A stretch of DNA of 64,000 nt, from the NCBI RefSeq assembly GCF_016598595.1, contig NZ_CP066787.1:62001-126000 (forward strand), in the 5' to 3' direction. Below, in pieces: positions 18,459-26,256 of this stretch; position 1 is the first letter of the stretch; every line of letters begins with the position of its first letter. The notes under the pieces are model-generated. The model had not been told where the DNA came from and did no database searches. It saw only the letters and a program-made list of their open reading frames with translations. The DNA is from Martelella lutilitoris (GTDB taxonomy: Bacteria > Pseudomonadota > Alphaproteobacteria > Rhizobiales > Rhizobiaceae). The translations under genes and the position numbers were made by a program.

Positions 18459-21400
18459 TTATCTCCCGATAGAATGATACTGCGACTTCTCGTGCTCGAG
18501 ACGAGTTTCGCGCCGCTGTGTCCGATCGATCTCGACACACCTGTCATAGGCAGCGCAGATCTGGCGGGCATCACGATGAACCCTCGATCTTGCTTCTGGA
18601 GAAAGCTCCGGCATTGCCCGTGCAATCAGTTCCTGCGCCGGCGCGCCGCTGCTATCGCCAAAACGCGCCCTGATATCATGAGCGACACCCCGCAGCTGGC
18701 CGATGGCTTCCCTGTCTTCGATCGCCGCCCTTTCAAGAGCGCGACGTTCGTCAGAGCGTTCCGGAAGACTGGACGCTTTCGACAGAGAGGCCAGCACATC
18801 TTTGGCGGCCGGCGACAGTCCGTCGATTGGCGCGGCCATCTGGCTACGCAGCTTTCTCTCCGACTTTTCGGCACCCTCAATGCTCACCTTTAATGATCCG
18901 GCAAAATTATCAGCACTACTGATCGCCGGCATCACTGCCGCAAGTGCCGCTTTCCGCTCCTCATCAGGGCGCCCCAGGAAGTTTGTTTTGCCGTTCAAAT
19001 CGCCTAGCGATGCCGGGCTCTGGTCCATCGTTTTCAATACCTGAATGACATCGGAGCCATCCGTCACCGCCGCCACCAGCTTGTCGAGGATCGCGGCCGG
19101 ATCGCGCCAGACCTTGCCCATGTTCTGAAGCGCAGACCGGTGCAGCGACTTGGTAACCGCCGCGTAATTGGCCGGATCACGGGCAACGGCTTCGACCGAA
19201 ACGGGCCATTGCGTCACGGACGGAACAAGCGGAACATCGGGAAGGCGATAACGTGCCCGCTCCTTTTCATAATCGGCCTCAAGGCCAGCATCGCGCCGCT
19301 CCGTGACCATGACCGACGCAACATCAACGCGGCTCTTGTCGTCGGCGGCCAGCTGACCGACATGCACGAGCTGCCAGTTTCTCTTGATGAAGGTCTGCGC
19401 CGATGGCGGAAGATGCGCGACAAGCGACTGAAGCTTGTCGTCATCCGGATCGCGACCAAGAGATCGAACTTCCACCGGGGAAACGAGCGCTGCGATCTGG
19501 TCATTGAACATCACCAGATCGGTCGCTGATGACATCTGCGTCAGCTCGGTTTCGGCAGCGCGGAACCAGCGCCCCCGTTTGCCGCTGTAGCCGTTCGTGT
19601 TGCGGTCCACTTCCGAAAGCCGCGAAAGCGCCTGGCTGACCGCTGGCGTCAGTTCAGGAAGCCTGATCTCTTTTTCAGCTTCAACAGGCCGCGCGCCGTC
19701 GGCAGGCGGGACATTCGGCGAGACGTCAACCGCTTGCGGACGCGCAAGCGAAAGCCGTTCGGAAATTGCTCTGAACCGTTCCGCAATAGCCGCGAACCGC
19801 GAACGCATGGCATCGAGCGATCGACGCCAAAGATCGCGCAGTTCGCCAATGTCCGGAAGGTCGCGCCGACGCACAAACGCGTCACGTTCGAGCTGATAGT
19901 CGGGCGTATGCGCATAGGCCAGCGTTGAATCCTTGAGCCGGTCGCGCGACAGCGTGTTCAGCAAATCCTTGATTTCAGGAAAGTCATTCCGGCCGGCATA
20001 AAGTGTGACCGCCTCGCGATGACGCGAAAGCGCGACATAGGAAAGCTGGGCATCCATCATCTGTGTGGCAAGCACATGCACCCGATCGACGGTCGCCCCT
20101 TGCGACTTATGGATCGTCGTCGCGTAGCCATAATCAACGTTGTTGTAATGCTCATGGTTGACCGCAACGATCCTGCCGTTGTCGAGCCTAACGTCAAGAA
20201 TGCCGTCATTCGCCTTTTCCACGGTTGCCAGCATTCCGTTCTTGACGCCAAGGTCACGATTGTTTTCCAGGAACAACAGCCGATCGCCAACGGCGAAAGC
20301 GCGCGGGCCACGAACCGCGTCAAACGTCACTTCATTTTGAAGCCCCCCGTGGGCTTTGATGGTCAGGCGTGCCCGCTCATTCAGACTGAACACCGCGGCC
20401 TTGGTGTGCGCCAGCATCAGCGTATCGGCGCCGGCGCGCCAATCAGCTCCCCACGCACCAACCAACTCAGACATGGCATCGTCACGATGGCCCTTAAGAC
20501 GAATGTGCCCGTTGTCTGCATAAGTTTGAAGCGCCGCGCGGCTCTCACCGCGCCCGAATGCGAGAGAAGCGTCCCGCATCCATGTTTCCCTTTGCCGGCG
20601 CACCTCCGTCAACTCGACAAACCCGGTATTATCCGCAATGGCGCGAAACGCAGCGCCAGCCTGAATAGGCTGAAGCTGCCGCGCGTCCCCGACAAGAATA
20701 AGCTTGGCCTGCGCCGCGTTAACCGCATCAACCAACATCACCATGTCGCTCGAAGAGACCATTCCTGCCTCATCCAGAACGAACACGTCGCCTTTCTGAA
20801 GTCGGCGCTTGTCGTGTTCCCACGACAAGCGCCAGGACGCCAGCGTCCGGCTCTCGATACCAGCCGATTCAAACAGGCCCTCGGCTGCCTTTCCGGCAAG
20901 CGCTCCGCCAACCACACGACGCCCCTGCCCTTCGTAAACCTCCCGCACGACGTCCATGACCGTGGATTTACCCGCTCCCGCATAGCCGACCACCGTCGAT
21001 ACGCCGCGATCGGACGTGACGGCGTGAACGACCATCGCCTGTTCGCCGGAAAGGGAAAACCCGTGCGACTTCGAGAAGTCCGCGATCGCCTTTTCAACCT
21101 GACGCGGCGGGGCACCGAAAGACTGATCCGTCGCGCGCTGACGGACGCCATCGATCATCTGCGCTTCCATCTGCAGGACTTCTCGCGTGGTCATCTTCTC
21201 CCGTTCAAGAAGTTTGTTCGTGAACGGGTCGCGGATTTCCTGGGAAAGCGTCACAAGGTTTTCGAGCGCACCGACCCGGAGGAAAAGCCCGGAAAATTCT
21301 TCAGACGTTGACGCATACCGGTGGATGAACTTTGCAACATCACGTTCATCGAAAACGGACTTTTCCGCAGTGATCATTTTCAGAACAAGCGCAGGATCTT

Positions 21401-22214
21401 CCGCCAGCCTGCGGAAATTCTCACGCATGACCTGCTGGTGCTGCTGGACCATCTCGGTCTGAATGCCGCGCGCCTCCATGTCGTCGACGGCGGGGCCGCG
21501 ATGCGTCGTCGGCTCCAGCGGAATTTTCCGATCTTCGAAGCTGCGATGATCAACTGTCGTGTCATATCCATGCTGGACCAAATGACGATTGACCACCTGC
21601 GACCAGGCAGCGCGGATCTCGGGCAGGCGGTCCTTCCAACCCGCGAAGTGCTGATAGACGATTTCCCCCTTTTGGCCCTCCACCTTTGGCGGCCTTCGGA
21701 CCGGTTCACCGTCACCATCAAGAACCGGAACCCGCTTTGAGCCAAAGCCTGTCTCGGTCAGCGGTCGCAACGCCACCATGATGTGAACATGCGGATTCCC
21801 TGTAGCATCGTGATAGTTCCAATCTGCGACCTGCCCACGCGCCGCAAACTGATTGCGCACAAAGTCACGAACCAGAGCCTTGTTCTGCTCTACGGACAAC
21901 TCAACGGGCAGTGCGACGACAAACTCATGCGCGAGCTGGGCGTCATCGCGCTTTTCACTGGCTTCCACACGGTTCCAGAAACGCTCGGCAAACTCATGTG
22001 GCGAATATCGATCATGCCAGGCATTTATCCACCGCGGGGCAGCTTCGGGCAACACGACTTCACTGTGGATACAACCCTTCTTTCGACTGTAGTCGGCAAT
22101 CTCTCCGGAGCGCGCGACGTTCATATGTGTCGCGTGGCGGTATGCAGCGGCAGCGACCGCACTCTGCCCTTTGCCACGGGATATCTGATGAGCGCGCAAA
22201 TGATAGATCGCCAT
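18459..22214 (-). CDS. traA: Ti-type conjugative relaxase-helicase TraA (MobQ)
   Basis: The protein has 1251 residues. It has an N-terminal MobA/MobL relaxase domain (about 1-230) starting MAIYHLRA, with a histidine motif H-V-H-I-M (about 142) and an N-terminal region (residues 20-40) that would hold the catalytic Tyr (AAAYRHA). A helicase region follows with Walker A GYAGAGKST (about 411), V-L-D-E-A-G (about 485) and a late helicase motif T-I-H-K-S-Q-G-A-T (about 705). The C-terminal third is charged and may be the secretion signal. It nicks oriT and unwinds the plasmid for transfer. It is transcribed away from the oriT at about 22.25 kb. Confidence 0.93.
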   Translation of the reverse strand: MAIYHLRAHQISRGKGQSAVAAAAYRHATHMNVARSGEIADYSRKKGCIHSEVVLPEAAPRWINAWHDRYSPHEFAERFWNRVEASEKRDDAQLAHEFVVALPVELSVEQNKALVRDFVRNQFAARGQVADWNYHDATGNPHVHIMVALRPLTETGFGSKRVPVLDGDGEPVRRPPKVEGQKGEIVYQHFAGWKDRLPEIRAAWSQVVNRHLVQHGYDTTVDHRSFEDRKIPLEPTTHRGPAVDDMEARGIQTEMVQQHQQVMRENFRRLAEDPALVLKMITAEKSVFDERDVAKFIHRYASTSEEFSGLFLRVGALENLVTLSQEIRDPFTNKLLEREKMTTREVLQMEAQMIDGVRQRATDQSFGAPPRQVEKAIADFSKSHGFSLSGEQAMVVHAVTSDRGVSTVVGYAGAGKSTVMDVVREVYEGQGRRVVGGALAGKAAEGLFESAGIESRTLASWRLSWEHDKRRLQKGDVFVLDEAGMVSSSDMVMLVDAVNAAQAKLILVGDARQLQPIQAGAAFRAIADNTGFVELTEVRRQRETWMRDASLAFGRGESRAALQTYADNGHIRLKGHRDDAMSELVGAWGADWRAGADTLMLAHTKAAVFSLNERARLTIKAHGGLQNEVTFDAVRGPRAFAVGDRLLFLENNRDLGVKNGMLATVEKANDGILDVRLDNGRIVAVNHEHYNNVDYGYATTIHKSQGATVDRVHVLATQMMDAQLSYVALSRHREAVTLYAGRNDFPEIKDLLNTLSRDRLKDSTLAYAHTPDYQLERDAFVRRRDLPDIGELRDLWRRSLDAMRSRFAAIAERFRAISERLSLARPQAVDVSPNVPPADGARPVEAEKEIRLPELTPAVSQALSRLSEVDRNTNGYSGKRGRWFRAAETELTQMSSATDLVMFNDQIAALVSPVEVRSLGRDPDDDKLQSLVAHLPPSAQTFIKRNWQLVHVGQLAADDKSRVDVASVMVTERRDAGLEADYEKERARYRLPDVPLVPSVTQWPVSVEAVARDPANYAAVTKSLHRSALQNMGKVWRDPAAILDKLVAAVTDGSDVIQVLKTMDQSPASLGDLNGKTNFLGRPDEERKAALAAVMPAISSADNFAGSLKVSIEGAEKSERKLRSQMAAPIDGLSPAAKDVLASLSKASSLPERSDERRALERAAIEDREAIGQLRGVAHDIRARFGDSSGAPAQELIARAMPELSPEARSRVHRDARQICAAYDRCVEIDRTQRRETRLEHEKSQYHSIGR

Positions 22215-22233
22215 GAAACGGACCTACCATCTT

Positions 22234-22265
22234 ACATTGTTGAAAACAATGTATAAGTGCGCATT
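22234..22265 (+). other. oriT: Origin of transfer (oriT), Q-type nick region
   Basis: A perfect 8-bp inverted repeat (ACATTGTT, loop GAA, AACAATGT; 22234-22252) is followed directly by ATAAGTGCGCATTT (22253-22266). The RSF1010-type oriT has the same layout: a hairpin with GAA loop, then TAAGTGCG and the nick, so the predicted nick is after TAAGTGCG near 22261. The site lies between divergent traA and traCDG, where Ti-type plasmids keep their oriT. The match to a MobQ relaxase supports the call. Confidence 0.8.
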
Positions 22266-22266
22266 T

Positions 22267-22286
22267 AACAAAACGATCGTTTTGTT
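22267..22286. promoter_or_regulatory. Perfect 20-bp palindrome beside oriT
   Basis: AACAAAACGATCGTTTTGTT reads the same on both strands. It lies one base past the predicted nick-region core, between traA and traC. A further dyad (ATCGGC, TCC, GCCGAT) is at 22305-22319. These are likely binding sites for a relaxosome accessory protein or a tra regulator; which one is unknown. Confidence 0.6.
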
Positions 22287-22423
22287 CGCATGACGGAGTG
22301 CGGCATCGGCTCCGCCGATTCATCTTATACAGTATGGGCTCTTTTTCACGCATCATCGGTGTTTACAAACACAGAACATCTCTGCAATCTTCTCATCGTT
22401 TGATGCCGAAAAGGAGAAAGCAC

Positions 22424-22663
22424 ATGGCACGCGCAAAATCCCCTTCCGCGATCCGTGACCAGATCAGAACTCTGCAAAAGCAGTTGCGCGAAGCTGAAGA
22501 AAAGGAAGCAATCAGGATTGGACAAATCGCCATGAAAGCTGGCGTCGAAACCCTTGATCTTTCGGAGAATGAACTTGAGGCGGCATTTGCCGAGATGGTT
22601 CATTCCTTTCGTTCCGTGCGGGAGAATGAGCAGCGACCTTCTGACCTTGCGCAGAACGCTTAG
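22424..22663 (+). CDS. traC: Conjugal transfer protein TraC
   Basis: This 79-residue protein has a basic N-terminus (MARAKSPSAIRDQ) and a long helix rich in Lys, Glu and Gln (about 8-35), typical of Ti-plasmid TraC, which lies in the traCDG operon divergent from traA. AAGGAG precedes the ATG by seven bases. TraC is thought to assist TraA at oriT as part of the relaxosome. Identification rests on size, composition and perfect gene order. Confidence 0.8.
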   Translation: MARAKSPSAIRDQIRTLQKQLREAEEKEAIRIGQIAMKAGVETLDLSENELEAAFAEMVHSFRSVRENEQRPSDLAQNA

Positions 22664-22880
22664 CAACCTGCAAAGCGAGTTTAGAAAAATGCGCAAGCGC
22701 GAACGAAGCGAAGACACCCGTCACAAGATCGAGCTTGGTGGATTGGTCATCAAAGCAAGCCTCGGAGATGAGGACCGCGCCTACATTCTTGGCGTTCTGC
22801 TGACAGGAAATCGGAGAAAGGGCGACGCTCGACTTCGCGAACAAATGATCAAGCTAGGTCGCGAGGCGTTACGCCAATGA
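22626..22880 (+). CDS. traD: Conjugal transfer protein TraD (Ti-type)
   Basis: The core DTRHKIELGGLVIKASL (residues about 30-46) is the signature of the small Ti-type TraD proteins. The usual length is about 70 residues; from ATG 22626 the product has 84 and overlaps the end of traC, and ATG 22689 would give 63. I prefer 22626 because GGGAG is close by, but the start is open. The stop overlaps the coupling-protein ATG by four bases. Confidence 0.75.
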   Translation: MSSDLLTLRRTLSNLQSEFRKMRKRERSEDTRHKIELGGLVIKASLGDEDRAYILGVLLTGNRRKGDARLREQMIKLGREALRQ

Positions 22881-24742
22881 TCACCAAACCCAGACGTTCC
22901 GAATTTGCTATTCTGCTCTATGCCGGTCTCTTCCTTGTGGGCATCTCGGCACTTGTCTGGGTTTGTTTTTTTGCGCTTCGTTCATGGAACGCCCCGAACG
23001 GATCGGCCTACCGCCTATCAGTTTCGCAGGCGATCGACTGCCTCACATTCTGGTCCTCCGATCTTTGCCGAAGTCACTTCATTCAGGCACTCGGCTACGT
23101 CCCGGCCGATCTGGCTAAACTGCAATGGTTGTTGGCTGCCATGCTTGTGGCAGGAAACCTTGCCATTGCGATCGGCGGCTATATTGCCTTCCTCATGCCA
23201 CCGGATAAATGGATCAAGTCCGGCCGGACCGTCGCAGGCATGCCCGAACTGCTACGAGCCGCAAAAGCCGAAAAGATCGACAAGAGGGACGGCCTTCATT
23301 GGTTCAATGGATGGCGGCTGGCGCTCGAACGCGAGGTGCGACACTTCATCATCTTTGGCTCCATTGGCGGCGGCAAGACACAGACCATGATCGGGCTGAT
23401 CGTCTCTGCAATCGCGCGACATGACAAGGTTCTCGTCTTCGATATCAAGGGAGACTTTACCGAGAAGCTGCCTCCAACGGACAAGGGAGATGGTTCCAGG
23501 GTGCAGCCAATCATCATCGCTCCACAGGATCGGCGTTCCCATGTTTGGGATATCGCCAAGGATCTGCGCATTGCAGAGGATGCCGTTGAGCTGGCCACGC
23601 GACTGATCCCTGAATCAAGAGATCGGTTCTTTTCCAACTCGGCCCGTGCCGTGCTGGCCGCGTGCACCATACGCCTTATGCATGAGAACCCCGGAAGGTG
23701 GACGTGGGCCGATCTGGTAGCAGAGACGCGCCGTGACCACCTTGAACTTCTTGAGGTCGCGCATCGCTATCACCCCGACGCGGTTCGCTTTCTGGATGCT
23801 GACTATCGACAAGTCGCCTCGACGCTTTCGACGCTCACCGCTGATACGAACACGCTGCGTCTGCTGGCAACGGCGTGGGCGAATTATGAAGGTCTGGAAC
23901 GTTTTTCGTTGCGCGACTGGCTGCTCTACAAAACAGATCGGCGCACCGTCATCCTGCAGAAGTCTGGCCGGTTTTCTGACCAATCTGACGGCTGGATCAG
24001 CGCGTTTCTTACCATTGCCTCCGGCATCGTGTCCGATCCGGAACTTGGCGATGCCAAGCTCCGTCGCATCTGGTTTTTCGTGGATGAGTTTGCCCAACTG
24101 CCGAAGATCAGCCGGTTTTCCGCGCTACTGGATATCGGACGATCGAAGGGGGTTTGCGTGTGTCTCGGCGTGCAGGATATTGCACAGATCCGTGACACCT
24201 ATGGGCGCGAACGCGCCGACGCGTGGATGTCGATCGTCGGAACAAAGATCATCGCCAAAGTGAATTCGGGACCGACCGCGCAGCGACTTGAAAGCGATGT
24301 CGGTCAGGCCACCGTGGTCTATAACCGTCGTGAGCCACGTGGAAACGGGCTGGAATGGGTGCGCGACGAGCGGCGCGAGAACACGATTGAGCGTTCCGAA
24401 TTCGAGACGCAGCTCGGGCCTCGCAAGAACGGTATCGATGTCCTCGTCACCGGCGTTGGCGAGGACGTCTACAAGGTGCGCGTTCCCTATACCACCCTCC
24501 CGCATGCGCGCGATGCCCAAGCGCCAGCGCAATGGACCCTCGACCTTATCACCGCCAGCCGACTTGAAGGTTTCACGACTGACGACGATACTGAGACCGG
24601 TCAGACGGACAGTGACGCAAACTATCCGAAAGAGGCCATTGACGTTCTCAAGGGAATGGATCCGGTCGACACGCCCAGGAACACAGCGATGATAGAAGGC
24701 GACACGCACGACCTGTTCGACGGGCAACTGCCGGGGATCTGA
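22877..24742 (+). CDS. traG: Type IV coupling protein, TraG/VirD4-like
   Basis: The 621-residue protein has two N-terminal membrane helices (about residues 11-35 and 85-113) around a short periplasmic loop. A cytoplasmic ATPase follows with Walker A GSIGGGKTQT (about 160) and Walker B IWFFVDEF (about 398). It has the TraG/TraD DNA-binding architecture and would bring the TraA-DNA complex to the Dot-like channel as a hexameric pump. It completes traC-traD-traG, and all three junctions overlap. Confidence 0.9.
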   Translation: MITKPRRSEFAILLYAGLFLVGISALVWVCFFALRSWNAPNGSAYRLSVSQAIDCLTFWSSDLCRSHFIQALGYVPADLAKLQWLLAAMLVAGNLAIAIGGYIAFLMPPDKWIKSGRTVAGMPELLRAAKAEKIDKRDGLHWFNGWRLALEREVRHFIIFGSIGGGKTQTMIGLIVSAIARHDKVLVFDIKGDFTEKLPPTDKGDGSRVQPIIIAPQDRRSHVWDIAKDLRIAEDAVELATRLIPESRDRFFSNSARAVLAACTIRLMHENPGRWTWADLVAETRRDHLELLEVAHRYHPDAVRFLDADYRQVASTLSTLTADTNTLRLLATAWANYEGLERFSLRDWLLYKTDRRTVILQKSGRFSDQSDGWISAFLTIASGIVSDPELGDAKLRRIWFFVDEFAQLPKISRFSALLDIGRSKGVCVCLGVQDIAQIRDTYGRERADAWMSIVGTKIIAKVNSGPTAQRLESDVGQATVVYNRREPRGNGLEWVRDERRENTIERSEFETQLGPRKNGIDVLVTGVGEDVYKVRVPYTTLPHARDAQAPAQWTLDLITASRLEGFTTDDDTETGQTDSDANYPKEAIDVLKGMDPVDTPRNTAMIEGDTHDLFDGQLPGI

Positions 24743-24744
24743 AG

Positions 24745-24996
24745 ATGCTGGGACAGCTTGATCTTTTCCCGACTGAAGTGCTCCTGCGCCGCATCGAGCC
24801 GGCCACGAATAAGTGGCGGTTCTATCATCTCAGCATTGAGGGCGGCCTGTTCGGAGACTGGTGCCTTGTGCGCCGCTGGGGCCGGATCGGGACCAGCGGT
24901 CAGCTGAAGCTCGATTGGTTCACCTCGGCCGGACAGGCCCATGACGCACTCGCCATTCTGGAGCAAAGCAAGCGCAAGCGTGGCTACCGCGACTGA
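24745..24996 (+). CDS. WGR-domain protein
   Basis: The product has 83 residues. Nearly the whole protein is one WGR domain, with RRWGRIGTSGQ at about residues 43-53 and the preceding aromatic strand N-K-W-R-F-Y. WGR domains bind nucleic acids and occur alone in small rhizobial plasmid proteins. It starts two bases after the TraG stop, so it may be co-transcribed. Its role is unknown. Confidence 0.85.
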   Translation: MLGQLDLFPTEVLLRRIEPATNKWRFYHLSIEGGLFGDWCLVRRWGRIGTSGQLKLDWFTSAGQAHDALAILEQSKRKRGYRD

Positions 24997-25074
24997 CCAG
25001 TGGTTCACGCACGGTGGTCACGCCATCAACAGGCATCAAACGGCCTTCCGCGCTGCAGGTCGGCCGAACTACAC

Positions 25075-25416
25075 TTAGGAAGCGGCTCGATGTTCTGAAG
25101 CGCTCGAAGCTGCCCCTGCAGACGGTGCTGCAACAACCTGAATTTTAAGATCGAGCGCTTTGGCCACTTTCATCAAGGTTGCCATTGTCGGATTTCCGTT
25201 GCCGGACAGCGCGCGTGAAAGACCTTCCCGAGAAAGCCCGGTGTCACGCGCCAGCTGGCTCATATTGCGCGACCGCGCAATGGTTCCAAGAACGACAGCG
25301 ATATATTCAGGATCGTCTCCGCCTTCTTCCATCGCGGCATCCAGGAAGGCCGCAATGTCTTCGTTGGTTTTCAGGTAATCGGCCGCATCGAAACGGCTAA
25401 AAACTTCCTTTGCCAT
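25075..25416 (-). CDS. Antitoxin with HTH domain (HigA-like addiction antidote)
   Basis: The 113-residue protein has an N-terminal helical part and a Xre-type helix-turn-helix (about residues 50-85: M-S-Q-L-A-R-D-T-G-L-S-R-E-G-L-S-R-A-L). The Ala/Ser-rich tail is probably disordered. AAGGA lies before the ATG. It follows the toxin gene by four bases, the toxin-first order of higBA modules. It should neutralise the toxin and bind the shared promoter. Confidence 0.85.
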   Translation of the reverse strand: MAKEVFSRFDAADYLKTNEDIAAFLDAAMEEGGDDPEYIAVVLGTIARSRNMSQLARDTGLSREGLSRALSGNGNPTMATLMKVAKALDLKIQVVAAPSAGAASSASEHRAAS

Positions 25417-25420
25417 AGTT

Positions 25421-25717
25421 TCAATCCTTCCATTCGTCGGCCAGCATTTTTGCGGCCTTGATGTCCTTTTTCTGCGTCGACTTGTCGCCACCGCAAAGCA
25501 AAACGATAATCAACTCGCCGCGCCTCATATAGTAAACTCGATATCCCTTGCCGTAGTGAATTCGGAGCTCGGAAATCCCCGACCCCACGGGCTCCACATC
25601 ACCGGGATTGCCCATTGAAAGTCGCACGAGGCGGGCGGCGACCTTTGCGGCCACAGTTCGATCCTTCAGGCTCGAAAGCCAGTGATCAAATGTTGCCGTT
25701 TTGATTAACTCGACCAT
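25421..25717 (-). CDS. RelE/ParE-superfamily toxin (HigB-like)
   Basis: The protein has 98 residues. The motifs D-H-W-L-S-S-L-K-D, the stretch ending G-I-S-E-L-R-I-H-Y-G-K-G-Y-R-V-Y-Y, and C-G-G-D-K-S-T-Q-K-K-D-I are those of the phage-derived Gp49/HigB family. These are ribosome-dependent mRNA interferases. ATG 25717 is chosen because the upstream ATG lies inside the promoter. The chosen start lies where transcription should begin, so the message may be leaderless. Confidence 0.85.
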   Translation of the reverse strand: MVELIKTATFDHWLSSLKDRTVAAKVAARLVRLSMGNPGDVEPVGSGISELRIHYGKGYRVYYMRRGELIIVLLCGGDKSTQKKDIKAAKMLADEWKD

Positions 25718-25723
25718 ATGCCT

Positions 25724-25765
25724 ACTATAGGTCACACTGGACTAAATTGCAAACTATAAGTCACA
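25724..25765 (-). promoter_or_regulatory. Promoter and paired operators of the toxin-antitoxin operon
   Basis: On the minus strand TTGCAA (25752-25747) and TATAGT (25729-25724) are spaced 17 bases, an excellent promoter. A 13-base direct repeat with one mismatch, TGTGACYTATAGT, lies at 25765-25753 and 25736-25724, the second covering the -10. These are likely antitoxin operators for autoregulation. Transcription would start at about the toxin ATG. Confidence 0.7.
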
Positions 25766-25912
25766 GCCTGCTCATGTCACCTGTTCATGCAGCAATGCTC
25801 GATTTGTCGGTTCAATGGTATTCCTGGCTTCGAGCTTTCTTTTTTGAACTGGCGCACGGAATAGCGGCTTCAGCGCTCAAAATATTCGGCTTTTCGGGTG
25901 TCGGCTAGAGAA

Positions 25913-25935
25913 CAGGAAGGCTGAAAGCCTTCCTG
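25913..25935 (-). terminator. Hairpin terminator after the 57-codon gene
   Basis: CAGGAAGGCT and AGCCTTCCTG form a perfect 10-bp stem with a 3-base loop just downstream of the minus-strand gene ending at 25945. A clear T-run is lacking. Confidence 0.55.
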
Positions 25936-25944
25936 AAACTGACC

Positions 25945-26118
25945 TCATTCCAGGTCAGCGTTCCAGGCTGCCATGTCCTGCTCAAACTGCAGCTCCTCTG
26001 CCACTGCCTGCGCCTCCAGCTTTTCAAGTTCTGCTTCAGCATCCCGCCGTTCGACTTTCGAGAAGTCGCAGTTCATCAGCTCGGCGCGAAGTTCGTTGAT
26101 CTGATCGATAGTCGTCAT
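25945..26118 (-). CDS. Small acidic protein, 57 residues, unknown
   Basis: The gene starts at ATG 26118, eight bases after AAGGAGA, and ends at 25945. The product is highly helical and acidic, with two segments (about 3-35 and 30-48, many Glu, Leu and Ala) that suggest a coiled coil, and one Cys. It is followed by a hairpin terminator. The ribosome site, composition and terminator support a real gene; no family is recognised. Confidence 0.65.
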   Translation of the reverse strand: MTTIDQINELRAELMNCDFSKVERRDAEAELEKLEAQAVAEELQFEQDMAAWNADLE

Positions 26119-26256
26119 GTTTCCGTCTCCTTTTGTTGACGGAAACCGGCCACGGGTGATCGCAGGCCGGCGTCAATGATCGCGAAGCGACCGGCAAGGC
26201 TGGTGAATGGGGGTGCCGATTTAGTTGCTGCCCGCAGGACTGCGGCAAAATTGATG

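Noticed and set aside
20019..21311. Plus-strand frame of 430 codons opposite traA
   Set aside because: Antisense of the TraA helicase region; no recognisable protein and no ribosome site.
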